In this document: piece after piece, positions 11,857 to 18,778 of the stretch
How the letters are laid out: the number at the start of each line of letters is the position of its first letter
How positions within the stretch are numbered: position 1 is the stretch's first letter
Notes under the pieces: generated by a model
The model's database searches: none
What the model saw: the letters and a program-made list of their open reading frames with translations, nothing else
Told to the model about the DNA's origin: nothing
Source: Spirochaetaceae bacterium bin103
Lineage (GTDB): Bacteria; Spirochaetota; Spirochaetia; SZUA-6; Bin103
Reading direction: 5' to 3'
DNA: 64,000 bases
Assembly: GCA_002238925.1 (NCBI GenBank)
Contig: MPNH01000007.1
Location: forward strand, 55,121 to 119,120
Program-made: the position numbers and the translations under genes

Positions 11857-12723
11857 TCAAGTAGTCCGGCGGTTGGCGTGGCGGATGGGGACGCCGGCGC
11901 GGGTGGCCTGCTCGTACAGGTAGCCGGTGGCCCAGCGCAACTGGCGGGCGTTGACGTGCTCGATCATCAACGGCACGTCGGCGTCCAGCTTGGCCAACTC
12001 GGTGAAGTAGGCCCGGTAGTCAAGGCTGCCGTTGCCGGCGAAGGTCTCGTCGAAGCGGACCTGCACGTGGCGCGGCATCTGGATGTCCTTGGCATGGCAG
12101 CTCACCAGGTGCGGCCCGAGCTTGGCGAAACAGTCGCGGATGAAGTCGCCGCTGCGGTAGAAGCGCCGCGGGCAGAGGGTGATGTTGACCGGATCCAGGT
12201 GGGCGGCGAACGCCGGGCGGTCCACCGCCTGCAGGATCTCCAGGTACACGTCGGCCGAATCGGGCAGGTAGCGCGACTCGGTCTCCAGCACGAACTTCGT
12301 ACGGCTCGGCTGCACGGTGTCGATGATGCGCTGCACCGATTCCACCAGGGTGTCGATGGAGCGCTGGCTGAAGTTCTCGGGATAGTGCTTGTTGAACGAG
12401 TTGCTGCCCGCCCAGCCGCCGTGCGCCACGCAGCACAGCGACCCGATGCGCTCGGCACTCTCAAGGCGCCGGCAGATCTCGGCGATGTTGCGCTCGCGCT
12501 GCTCCACGTCGGGATCGATCACGTTGATACCGAACGCGCCGGTCTCGGCGATCACGATATCCGCCTCCGCGAGCGCCGCCACCGCCTCGCGCAGCAACGC
12601 CGGGTCGGAGAAGCGCGGATGATAGGTCGCGGCGAAGCCCTGCTCCTGCAGGTGCCGCACGAACTGTTCCGGGGTTTCGACCGGTGTAAAGACCGGCCCG
12701 CCGATGCGTATCTGTCTACTCAT
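11857..12723 (-). CDS. Sugar phosphate isomerase/epimerase (xylose isomerase-like TIM barrel)
   Basis: 288-residue TIM-barrel enzyme of the AP-endonuclease-2/xylose isomerase-like superfamily, which uses a divalent metal to isomerise or epimerise sugars and inositols. Motifs: VLETESRYLPDSADVYLEIL with a metal-ligand glutamate, AAHLDPVNIT with Asp/His, LVSCHAKDIQMPRHVQ with a His ligand, and PLMIEHVN near the end. I chose ATG 12723 (MSRQIRIGG), 7 nt after the stop of the upstream dehydrogenase gene, where the Shine-Dalgarno TGAGGA overlaps that stop. The pair looks like a two-gene sugar or polyol catabolic operon. The substrate is not deducible. Confidence 0.85.
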   Translation of the reverse strand: MSRQIRIGGPVFTPVETPEQFVRHLQEQGFAATYHPRFSDPALLREAVAALAEADIVIAETGAFGINVIDPDVEQRERNIAEICRRLESAERIGSLCCVAHGGWAGSNSFNKHYPENFSQRSIDTLVESVQRIIDTVQPSRTKFVLETESRYLPDSADVYLEILQAVDRPAFAAHLDPVNITLCPRRFYRSGDFIRDCFAKLGPHLVSCHAKDIQMPRHVQVRFDETFAGNGSLDYRAYFTELAKLDADVPLMIEHVNARQLRWATGYLYEQATRAGVPIRHANRRTT

Positions 12724-12730
12724 TGATTCC

Positions 12731-13774
12731 TCATTTCCAGGGGTCGAGTATGACCTTGCCGCACTGATGGGAAGCACACAATTCGAGCGCTTCCTGCACA
12801 CGGCTCAGCGGCAGCCGATGGCTGACGTGCTGGTCCAGGAGCGGCGACGAGCGCACCACCGCCAGCAGCCGCTCGAAGTCGTTCATGCTGTAATGCCACT
12901 GGCCGATCAGCGTCAACCCGGTTCTGATCATGTCGGGACTCACCCGGATCGGCAACTCCTCGTTGCACTCGGCCACGAACGCGACTTGGCCGCGCGGCCG
13001 GGCCGCCTCCACGCACACCCGCTGCGCGGCGACCACCCCCGCACACTCCACTGCGCAGTCGACCCCGAGCCCGTCGGTAGTGAGCGACCGAATGTGCGCG
13101 ACCAGCTCGGGATCGGCGGGATCCAGTACTGCGGCGGCGCCCATGGCGCGGGCGCGCTCAACGCGCCACGGCACGCCCTCGACCACGATGGCACGCGCCC
13201 CCCGTGAGGCGGCGTTCACCAGGGCGCCGAGCCCCACCGGCCCGGCGCCAGTGACCAGCACCGTGTCGAACGCATCGACCGCCATGCGCTGCATGGCGCC
13301 GAACGTGGGCCCCAGCCCGCACCAGGTCAGCGCCGCCTGCTCGAACGAGATGTCGTCCGGGATGCGCGGCAGCATCCAGGAACGCGCCAGCCGGAATTGT
13401 GCGTAGGCGCCGGTGCGCGGCGGGCTGCCGGTCTGGCCGTTGGCCTGACTGGGATGCCGGACCTTGTTCATGCAGTGCATGACGTGCCCGGCGCGGCAGT
13501 AGCGGCAGGTGCCGCAGGAAAACAGCCCCAGGATCACCACCCGGTCGCCGACCGCCAGGTCGGAGTGGCCGTCCACGGCCGCCACCTCGCCCACCCCTTC
13601 ATGCCCGAGCGCCTCGGCGGTGCGGCCCGATTCCCAGGTCTTGTACTCGGTGCACATCGGCACCGCCCGCACCCTGATCAGCACCAGGTCGCCGCGCGGC
13701 TCCGGGATCGGCACGTCGACCAGCCGCGCCTGCCGCGGCGCGTGGATCACCGCCTTCTTCATCGTGTTGCCCAT
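12731..13774 (-). CDS. Zinc-binding alcohol dehydrogenase (MDR family)
   Basis: 347-residue medium-chain dehydrogenase/reductase. It has the catalytic-domain ligand motif GHEGVGEVAAVDG, the structural-zinc loop CGTCRYCRAGHVMHC with four cysteines, and the Rossmann motif VLVTGAGPVGLGALVNA. It should oxidise a sugar alcohol or similar secondary alcohol with NAD(P). I chose ATG 13774 (MGNTMKKAVIH), preceded at 6 nt by GAAGGAGC; the in-frame start at 13795 lies above that site. It is first of a two-gene operon with the isomerase/epimerase downstream, so the pair probably handles one carbohydrate. Confidence 0.9.
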   Translation of the reverse strand: MGNTMKKAVIHAPRQARLVDVPIPEPRGDLVLIRVRAVPMCTEYKTWESGRTAEALGHEGVGEVAAVDGHSDLAVGDRVVILGLFSCGTCRYCRAGHVMHCMNKVRHPSQANGQTGSPPRTGAYAQFRLARSWMLPRIPDDISFEQAALTWCGLGPTFGAMQRMAVDAFDTVLVTGAGPVGLGALVNAASRGARAIVVEGVPWRVERARAMGAAAVLDPADPELVAHIRSLTTDGLGVDCAVECAGVVAAQRVCVEAARPRGQVAFVAECNEELPIRVSPDMIRTGLTLIGQWHYSMNDFERLLAVVRSSPLLDQHVSHRLPLSRVQEALELCASHQCGKVILDPWK

Positions 13775-13849
13775 TGGCGCTCCTTCACCGTCCATGCAAG
13801 CCGTCAGTGTAAGCGGTTTGGCTACGCCGAGTATCTGGCGCCGTAGAGG

Positions 13850-14563
13850 TTAGAAGCTGCTGCCGGCGGAGCGGGACTGCTCGCCGGCCTCCTGGCGGTG
13901 CGAGGCCACGTAACGGTCCCACTGTGCGCGGTCGCGGTACAGGATGTCGGCGTCGCTGGCGCTGAAGATGTTCTGAAATACCAGCAGGAAGATGTCGCTG
14001 TCGGGGCCAGCCCACTTCGAGATGCGCGCGGCGAGGGCGATGTACTTCACGTCGTAGTTCACCGGTTGCACGCCGAGCCGTTCCGTTATCGCTTCCTCCA
14101 GGATCCCGGATACCTCGATGTGGCTGCCGCTGCCGCCTGTCTTCAAGGTCTTGCGCACCATGAACAGGCGGTATGAAGACAGGTCGGCCGGCGCATCGTG
14201 CTCGCGGTAGAAGTACAGATCCATCGACTTCACGTTGCTCCACCCCGCGTACGACACCCGGTACATGCGAGCCACGTCGACGTTGAACTGCTGCTGCAGC
14301 CCGATCACGTCGGGCTCCATCCCCGCGGCGAAGAAGTCCCGCAGCACTTCGTAGTGACCGATGAAGTGCGCCTCCGCGCCCGGCGTCTCCACGGTCGCGC
14401 CGCCGAGCTCCGCCAGCACCTGCTGCGCCGTACTGCCGAACGGAATGGTGCCGTAGCCGTACTCCGGCGGTGCGCCGCTCTGCGCGCCGGCAAGCGTGCC
14501 GCCCAGCAGCAACAGCGCGGCAAACGCCGTGTTCCGGCCCACCGTGAACGAGCGTGGTGTCAT
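13850..14563 (-). CDS. Secreted protein of unknown function
   Basis: 237-residue exported protein with a signal peptide (MTPRSFTVGRNTAFAALLLL, cleavage near AGAQSG). The mature part starts PPEYGYGTIPFGSTAQQVLAEL. That opening, a statement about an expected sequence with 'IPFGs..eqV', recurs in secreted bacterial proteins that track expected input but have no known activity. It has two Tyr-rich strands (SMDLYFYREHD, YDVKYIALAARISKWAG) and no cysteines. The start is supported by GGGGAGGGG just upstream and a TATAAG box about 20 nt upstream. It stands alone between the dehydrogenase and HD-hydrolase genes. I do not recognise a named family. Confidence 0.7.
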   Translation of the reverse strand: MTPRSFTVGRNTAFAALLLLGGTLAGAQSGAPPEYGYGTIPFGSTAQQVLAELGGATVETPGAEAHFIGHYEVLRDFFAAGMEPDVIGLQQQFNVDVARMYRVSYAGWSNVKSMDLYFYREHDAPADLSSYRLFMVRKTLKTGGSGSHIEVSGILEEAITERLGVQPVNYDVKYIALAARISKWAGPDSDIFLLVFQNIFSASDADILYRDRAQWDRYVASHRQEAGEQSRSAGSSF

Positions 14564-14635
14564 CTGCCCCTCCCCACGCTTATAACGTAGCGGTGATGCA
14601 CCACCCGGGACAGCGAAAACGGTGCAGGTGCAGTC

Positions 14636-15238
14636 TTACGGGTCCAGGTAGCCGCGCCGGATGGCGTCGTCGATCAGCTTCGATGCGTAGCGCCACAGCT
14701 CGGGGGAGCCGTCGTCGATAATCCGGTTCAGGCCGCGCACCTGCTGTGCCCGGACGCCGTGGCGCTGCCAGCCGGAGCCTTCGTTCGCGTAGTTGAGCAG
14801 CAGCGGCTGCAGCCGGTCGAGCGCCCGCGCGAACTTCGCTTCCGCACTGTCGTGCGCCTCGAATTCGTCCCATACGGCGCGCAACGCGGACCCATCCTCC
14901 GCCGGCAGCAGCGCGAAGATGCGCTCGGCGGCGCGCTCCTCACGCTCCTTCTGGCCCTTGCGCGCGGCCTCGTCGTACACGAACGTATCGCCGGCATCGA
15001 TCTCCACCAGGTCGTGCAGAATCAGCATCTTGAGCACCTTGAGCAGATCCAGCCCGGGCGCGGCGGCATGCTCGGCCAGCACCAGCGCCATCAGCGATAT
15101 GTGCCACGAGTGTTCGGCGGAGTTCTCGCGCCGCTGTTTGCCGGTGATGTGGCTTTGCCGCAACACCCGCTTCAGCTTGTCGGCCTCGACCAGAAACGCG
15201 ATCTGCCGCGCCAGCCGGGACTCACCCTGGTGCGGCAT
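14636..15238 (-). CDS. HD-domain hydrolase (YfbR/HDDC2-like nucleotidase)
   Basis: 200-residue HD-superfamily phosphohydrolase, the size of 5'-deoxynucleotidase YfbR and HDDC2 proteins. Metal ligands are visible: ENSAEHSWHISLMA (His of the first motif), LILHDLVEIDAGD (the HD pair followed by the conserved Glu-Ile-Asp-x-Gly-Asp), then a downstream Asp in ALDRLQPLLLNYANEG. The typical role is removal of phosphate from nucleoside monophosphates in the cytosol. The ATG at 15238 overlaps the cupin gene stop by one base (TGATG), so translation is coupled and the long in-frame extension to 15358 is not coding. Confidence 0.88.
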   Translation of the reverse strand: MPHQGESRLARQIAFLVEADKLKRVLRQSHITGKQRRENSAEHSWHISLMALVLAEHAAAPGLDLLKVLKMLILHDLVEIDAGDTFVYDEAARKGQKEREERAAERIFALLPAEDGSALRAVWDEFEAHDSAEAKFARALDRLQPLLLNYANEGSGWQRHGVRAQQVRGLNRIIDDGSPELWRYASKLIDDAIRRGYLDP

Positions 15239-15723
15239 CACCGCCCGGCGCTGCCGGGATGGATCGGATCGATCCACTCCACCTGTTCCGGCTCCTCGGC
15301 GACCGGGATGTCGAGATTCACCACCACCGGCTCCTGGTCGCTGCGCACCAGCACGCACGACAGCGGCTCCTCCCGGCTGGCGTTGATCTCCTGGTGCGGG
15401 ACGTAGGGCGGCACGTAGATGAAGTCGCCCGGCCCGGCCTCCGCCACGTACTCCAGCCGCTCTCCCCAGCGCATGCGCGCGCGCCCGCTAACCACGTAGA
15501 TCACGCTCTCCAGCGCGCCGTGGTGATGGGCGCCGGTCTTCGCGTTGGGGTGGATCTCGACGGTGCCGGCCCACAGCTTGTTGGCGCCGGCGGTGGCGCG
15601 GTTGATCGCCGACGCGCGCGTCATGCCGGGCGTCTGCGGAGTGTTGCCGTCGAGCCGGTCGCCCTTGACCACGCGCACCCCGTCCTCGCGCCAATCCCGT
15701 TTGCCCTGTTCCACGGCGTGCAC
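15238..15723 (-). CDS. Cupin-domain protein
   Basis: 161-residue single-domain cupin. Motif 1 is HPNAKTGAHHHGALESVIYV (histidines and Glu that bind a metal) and motif 2 is GDFIYVPPYVPHQEINAS. It could be a small-molecule sensor, isomerase or dioxygenase; the sequence does not say. I chose GTG 15723 (VHAVEQGKRDWREDG) because the frame above it runs into the Uma2 gene and turns Arg/Trp rich. The Shine-Dalgarno is weak (GCAGG), so this start is uncertain. It lies between the Uma2 and HD genes on one strand, with one-base coupling to the HD gene. Confidence 0.85.
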   Translation of the reverse strand: MHAVEQGKRDWREDGVRVVKGDRLDGNTPQTPGMTRASAINRATAGANKLWAGTVEIHPNAKTGAHHHGALESVIYVVSGRARMRWGERLEYVAEAGPGDFIYVPPYVPHQEINASREEPLSCVLVRSDQEPVVVNLDIPVAEEPEQVEWIDPIHPGSAGR

Positions 15724-15748
15724 CAGACGGTACCTGCGGCAGCCGGCG

Positions 15749-16363
15749 TCAGCCGCCGATCTGCGCCAGCGAACCGGCGATCGACGGTAGCTGCTTCGGA
15801 TCCAGCCACTCCCGCAGCACGAAAAAGCCAGCCACCACCTGCGACTCGATCCGGTTGGCCTGTGCGGCATACTCCACCAGCAACTCGCCGTCGCGGCGGT
15901 AGAAGCGGTGCGCCAGAGTCTCCGGGTCCAGTATCCAGTATTCGGTCACGCCGTGCTGCTCGTATTCGGCGAACTTGGGGCCGACATCCCGGTAGCCGGT
16001 GCGCGGACTCAGCACCTCCACCACCAGGTCGGGCGCTCCCTCGACGTGATTGTCGTGAATCTGTCCCTTGCGGTCGGCGCGGTAGAACGCCAGGTCGGGC
16101 AGGAAGACATTTCTGGAGCTCAGCCGCACGGCCACGACCTCTCGGAACAAAAACCCGAGCTGGCGGCGGTCGATATACGCGCCGAGCAGGCGATCAAGGA
16201 AGTTCAACAGTTCAGCGTGGCGAATGGAAACCGGTGAGTGCAAGAATATCTCTCCATCGAGCAGGTCGGCGCCGCGTCCCCCCGGCTCCAGCCAATCCAG
16301 GAAGTCCTCCGCGGTGAGCAACTCGCGTTCCAGATCGATGGCCTCGGACACCCGTGTCGGCAT
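15749..16363 (-). CDS. Uma2-family (DUF820) PD-(D/E)xK nuclease-like protein
   Basis: 204-residue Uma2/DUF820 protein, a restriction-endonuclease fold of unclear biological role that is often found in many copies. The hallmark segments are present: LTAEDFLDWLEPGG, DLLDGEIFLHSPVS (Glu of the core), FLPDLAFYRADR with PD, then GAPDLVVEVLSPRTGYRDVGPK with E-V-L-S-P and K, and YEQHGVTEYWILDPE. Active-site residues look intact. A TATACT box (16371-16376, reverse strand) ends 7 nt above the ATG, suggesting a leaderless transcript divergent from the KamA-type gene. It is probably the first gene of a short run with the cupin and HD genes. Confidence 0.9.
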   Translation of the reverse strand: MPTRVSEAIDLERELLTAEDFLDWLEPGGRGADLLDGEIFLHSPVSIRHAELLNFLDRLLGAYIDRRQLGFLFREVVAVRLSSRNVFLPDLAFYRADRKGQIHDNHVEGAPDLVVEVLSPRTGYRDVGPKFAEYEQHGVTEYWILDPETLAHRFYRRDGELLVEYAAQANRIESQVVAGFFVLREWLDPKQLPSIAGSLAQIGG

Positions 16364-16370
16364 GGCGCGA

Positions 16371-16404
16371 GTATAGCAGATTTACCGCCACGGCGTGTTA
16401 TATT
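16371..16404. promoter_or_regulatory. Divergent -10 boxes of the Uma2 and kamA-type genes
   Basis: In the 48-nt gap, TATACT reads leftwards at 16376-16371 (ATG at 16363) and TATATT reads rightwards at 16399-16404 (ATG at 16412). Each ends 7 nt before its start codon, so the predicted transcription start is at or next to the ATG. No -35 match was seen for either. Confidence 0.5.
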
Positions 16405-16411
16405 GGCCGTG

Positions 16412-17617
16412 ATGAGCGCACCCGGCGGCCATGGCGCAGCGCAGTGGGACGACTGGCGCTGGCAGATGACCCATCGCATTGCCACGGTGGAGGAACTGGG
16501 CCGCTACCTGCGCCTGGGCGATGCCGAACGGGAACAGATTCGTGCGGCCGGGCGCCACTACCGCTGGAGCATTACCCCCTACTACGCGAGCCTGATGGAC
16601 CCGGACGACCCGGCCTGCCCGTTGCGCCGGCAGCAGGTACCCGCGGTGCAGGAACTGGACGACGAGATCGGCCTGCCCGACCCGCTGTACGAGCAGGACA
16701 ACTCGCCAGTCGATGCGGTAGTGCACGTGTACCCCGACCGGGTGGCGTTCAAGGTCACCAACGTGTGCCCTACCTACTGCCGCTACTGCTTCCGCGAGTA
16801 CTTCGTCGGCAACGAGGATGAGCACCATACGCGCCGCAAGATCGACGAGGGCCTGGCCTACATCGCCGCCCACGAGGCGATTCGCGACGTGCTGGTAACC
16901 GGCGGCGACCCGTTCCTGTTCTCCGACCGGCGCCTCGAAGAACTGCTCGGCCGCCTGCGCGCCATCGGGCACGTGGAGATTATCCGCTTCGGCACCCGCA
17001 CGCCGTGCACGCTGCCGCAGCGCATCACCCCGGAGCTGTGCCGGATTCTCGCCCGCCACCACCCGATCTGGCTCAACACGCACTTCAACCACCCGCGCGA
17101 GCTGACCGCCGAGGCGGCGCGCGCCTGCGGCCTGCTGTTGGCGGCCGGCGTGCCGCTCGGCAACCAGACCGTGCTGCTGAAGGGCGTGAACGACGACGCG
17201 CAGGTGATGCGCGCCCTGGTGCACGGCCTGCTGCGCATGCGGGTGCGGCCCTACTACATCTTCCACTGCCAGCTCCTGGCCGGTACCGCCCACCTGCGCA
17301 CCAGCATCGAAAAGGGGCTGGAGGTGATGCAGGCGCTGCGCGGCCACACCACCGGCTTCGGCGTGCCCAACTACGTGCTGGACACGCCGTATGGAAAGGT
17401 GCCGCTGCTGCCGCAGTACCTGCTCGGACGCGCCGGCGACGAGGTGCTGGTGCGCACCTGGAACGGCGCGGTGTGGCGCGAGCCCAACCCGCGCGGCAAC
17501 GACCCGCCGGCCGTGCCGCTGCCGGAGTTGCCGGACCACGCGTATCCCGATGCCGCCACGCCGCGGCGGCCATTTCCCGCTACCCGGCCGGCCGCCGCAC
17601 CGGTGCCGGCCGGTTAG
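16412..17617 (+). CDS. KamA-family radical SAM protein (lysine 2,3-aminomutase-like)
   Basis: 401-residue radical SAM/PLP enzyme of the KamA family, which interconverts alpha- and beta-amino acids. The cluster-binding motif is CPTYCRYCFR (CxxxCxxC). The glycine-rich SAM motif is VTGGDPFLFSDRRL, and the PLP lysine region is NQTVLLKGVND. The length is near KamA (about 416) and longer than EpmB. I chose ATG 16412 (MSAPGGHGAAQ), just behind a TATATT box; the in-frame start at 16238 lies inside the opposing Uma2 gene. Lysine is the likely substrate but other amino acids are possible. The C-terminal 40 residues are Pro/Arg rich. aroC follows 21 nt later. Confidence 0.88.
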   Translation: MSAPGGHGAAQWDDWRWQMTHRIATVEELGRYLRLGDAEREQIRAAGRHYRWSITPYYASLMDPDDPACPLRRQQVPAVQELDDEIGLPDPLYEQDNSPVDAVVHVYPDRVAFKVTNVCPTYCRYCFREYFVGNEDEHHTRRKIDEGLAYIAAHEAIRDVLVTGGDPFLFSDRRLEELLGRLRAIGHVEIIRFGTRTPCTLPQRITPELCRILARHHPIWLNTHFNHPRELTAEAARACGLLLAAGVPLGNQTVLLKGVNDDAQVMRALVHGLLRMRVRPYYIFHCQLLAGTAHLRTSIEKGLEVMQALRGHTTGFGVPNYVLDTPYGKVPLLPQYLLGRAGDEVLVRTWNGAVWREPNPRGNDPPAVPLPELPDHAYPDAATPRRPFPATRPAAAPVPAG

Positions 17618-17638
17618 CACGGGGAGGAGAGGAGAGCC

Positions 17639-18742
17639 ATGGCCAGTACGTTCGGTCACCTGTTTCGCATTACCACCTGGGGCGAGTCGCACGGCCCCGC
17701 CGTCGGCGTCGTCATTGACGGCTGCCCGCCGGGCATCGCCCTCGCCGAGGCAGACGTGCAGGCGGAATTGGACCGCCGCCGCCCCGGCCAGAGCCGCATC
17801 ACCACCCAACGCGCAGAAAGCGACCGCGCCGAGATCCTGTCCGGGATCTTCGAAGGCGCCACCACCGGCACCGCCATCCACATCCTGGTGCGCAACAAGG
17901 ATGCCCGCTCGCGCGACTACGGCGAGATGCGCACCATGTACCGGCCGTCGCACGCCGACTACACCTACGACGCCAAGTTTGGCCGGCGCGACTGGCGCGG
18001 CGGCGGGCGGGCGAGCGCGCGCGAGACCATCGGTCGGGTGGCCGCCGGCGCCATCGCGGCCAAGGTGCTGCGCGAACGCTGCGGCGCCGAAGTGGTGTCC
18101 TACGTCAAGCGGGTGCAGGATATCGAGGCCGCCGTCGCGCCCGGCGAGGTGACCCGCGCCGCCGTCGAGGCACATATCACCCGCTGCCCCGACCCGGAGG
18201 CAGCGGCGGCAATGGAGCAATACATCGACGCCGCGCGCAAGGCGGGCGACTCGCTCGGCGGCGTGGTGGAGGCGGCGGCACACGGCGTGCCGCCCGGCCT
18301 CGGCGAGCCGGTATTCGACAAGCTCGACGCCGACCTCGCCAAGGCAATGCTGTCGCTGCCCGCCTGCCGCGGCTTCGAGATCGGCTCCGGCTTTGCCGGC
18401 ACGCGGATGACCGGCAGCACGCACAACGACCCGTTCTACATGGCCGAAGTGGAACCCGGCGCGCGCCGCGTACGCACACGCAGCAACCGCTCCGGCGGCG
18501 TGCAGGGCGGCATCTCCAACGGCGAGCAGATCGTGATTCGCGCCGCCTTCAAGCCGACGGCCACCATCCTGCGCCCGCAGCAGACCGTGGACGCGGCGGG
18601 CAACGAAGTCACCCTCAAGCCGCGCGGGCGCCACGACCCGTGCGTGCTGCCGCGCGCCGTGCCGCTGGTGGACGCCATGTTCAACCTGGTCCTCGCCGAC
18701 CACCTGCTGCGCCACGAGGCACAGACCGGCGGCAACCGGTAA
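17639..18742 (+). CDS. aroC: Chorismate synthase
   Basis: 367-residue cytosolic enzyme that converts 5-enolpyruvylshikimate-3-phosphate to chorismate with reduced FMN, the last shared step of aromatic biosynthesis. All three family signatures are present: [18 protein letters not shown] at residues 15-32, the [19 protein letters not shown] block near 120-140, and [16 protein letters not shown] near the C-terminus. A Shine-Dalgarno (GGAGAGGAG) sits just upstream of ATG 17639. It is 21 nt behind the KamA-type gene, so the two may be co-transcribed, and it converges on polA. Confidence 0.97.
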   Translation: MASTFGHLFRITTWGESHGPAVGVVIDGCPPGIALAEADVQAELDRRRPGQSRITTQRAESDRAEILSGIFEGATTGTAIHILVRNKDARSRDYGEMRTMYRPSHADYTYDAKFGRRDWRGGGRASARETIGRVAAGAIAAKVLRERCGAEVVSYVKRVQDIEAAVAPGEVTRAAVEAHITRCPDPEAAAAMEQYIDAARKAGDSLGGVVEAAAHGVPPGLGEPVFDKLDADLAKAMLSLPACRGFEIGSGFAGTRMTGSTHNDPFYMAEVEPGARRVRTRSNRSGGVQGGISNGEQIVIRAAFKPTATILRPQQTVDAAGNEVTLKPRGRHDPCVLPRAVPLVDAMFNLVLADHLLRHEAQTGGNR

Positions 18743-18756
18743 CCCCCGCGCGCCGT

Positions 18757-18773
18757 GCCGCCCGGTAGGCGGC
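18757..18773. terminator. Hairpin between convergent aroC and polA
   Basis: GCCGCC-CGGTA-GGCGGC forms a 6-bp stem with a 5-nt loop in the 36-nt gap between two convergent stops. There is no U tract on either side, so a bidirectional terminator role is plausible rather than shown. Confidence 0.35.
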
Positions 18774-18778
18774 CGCGG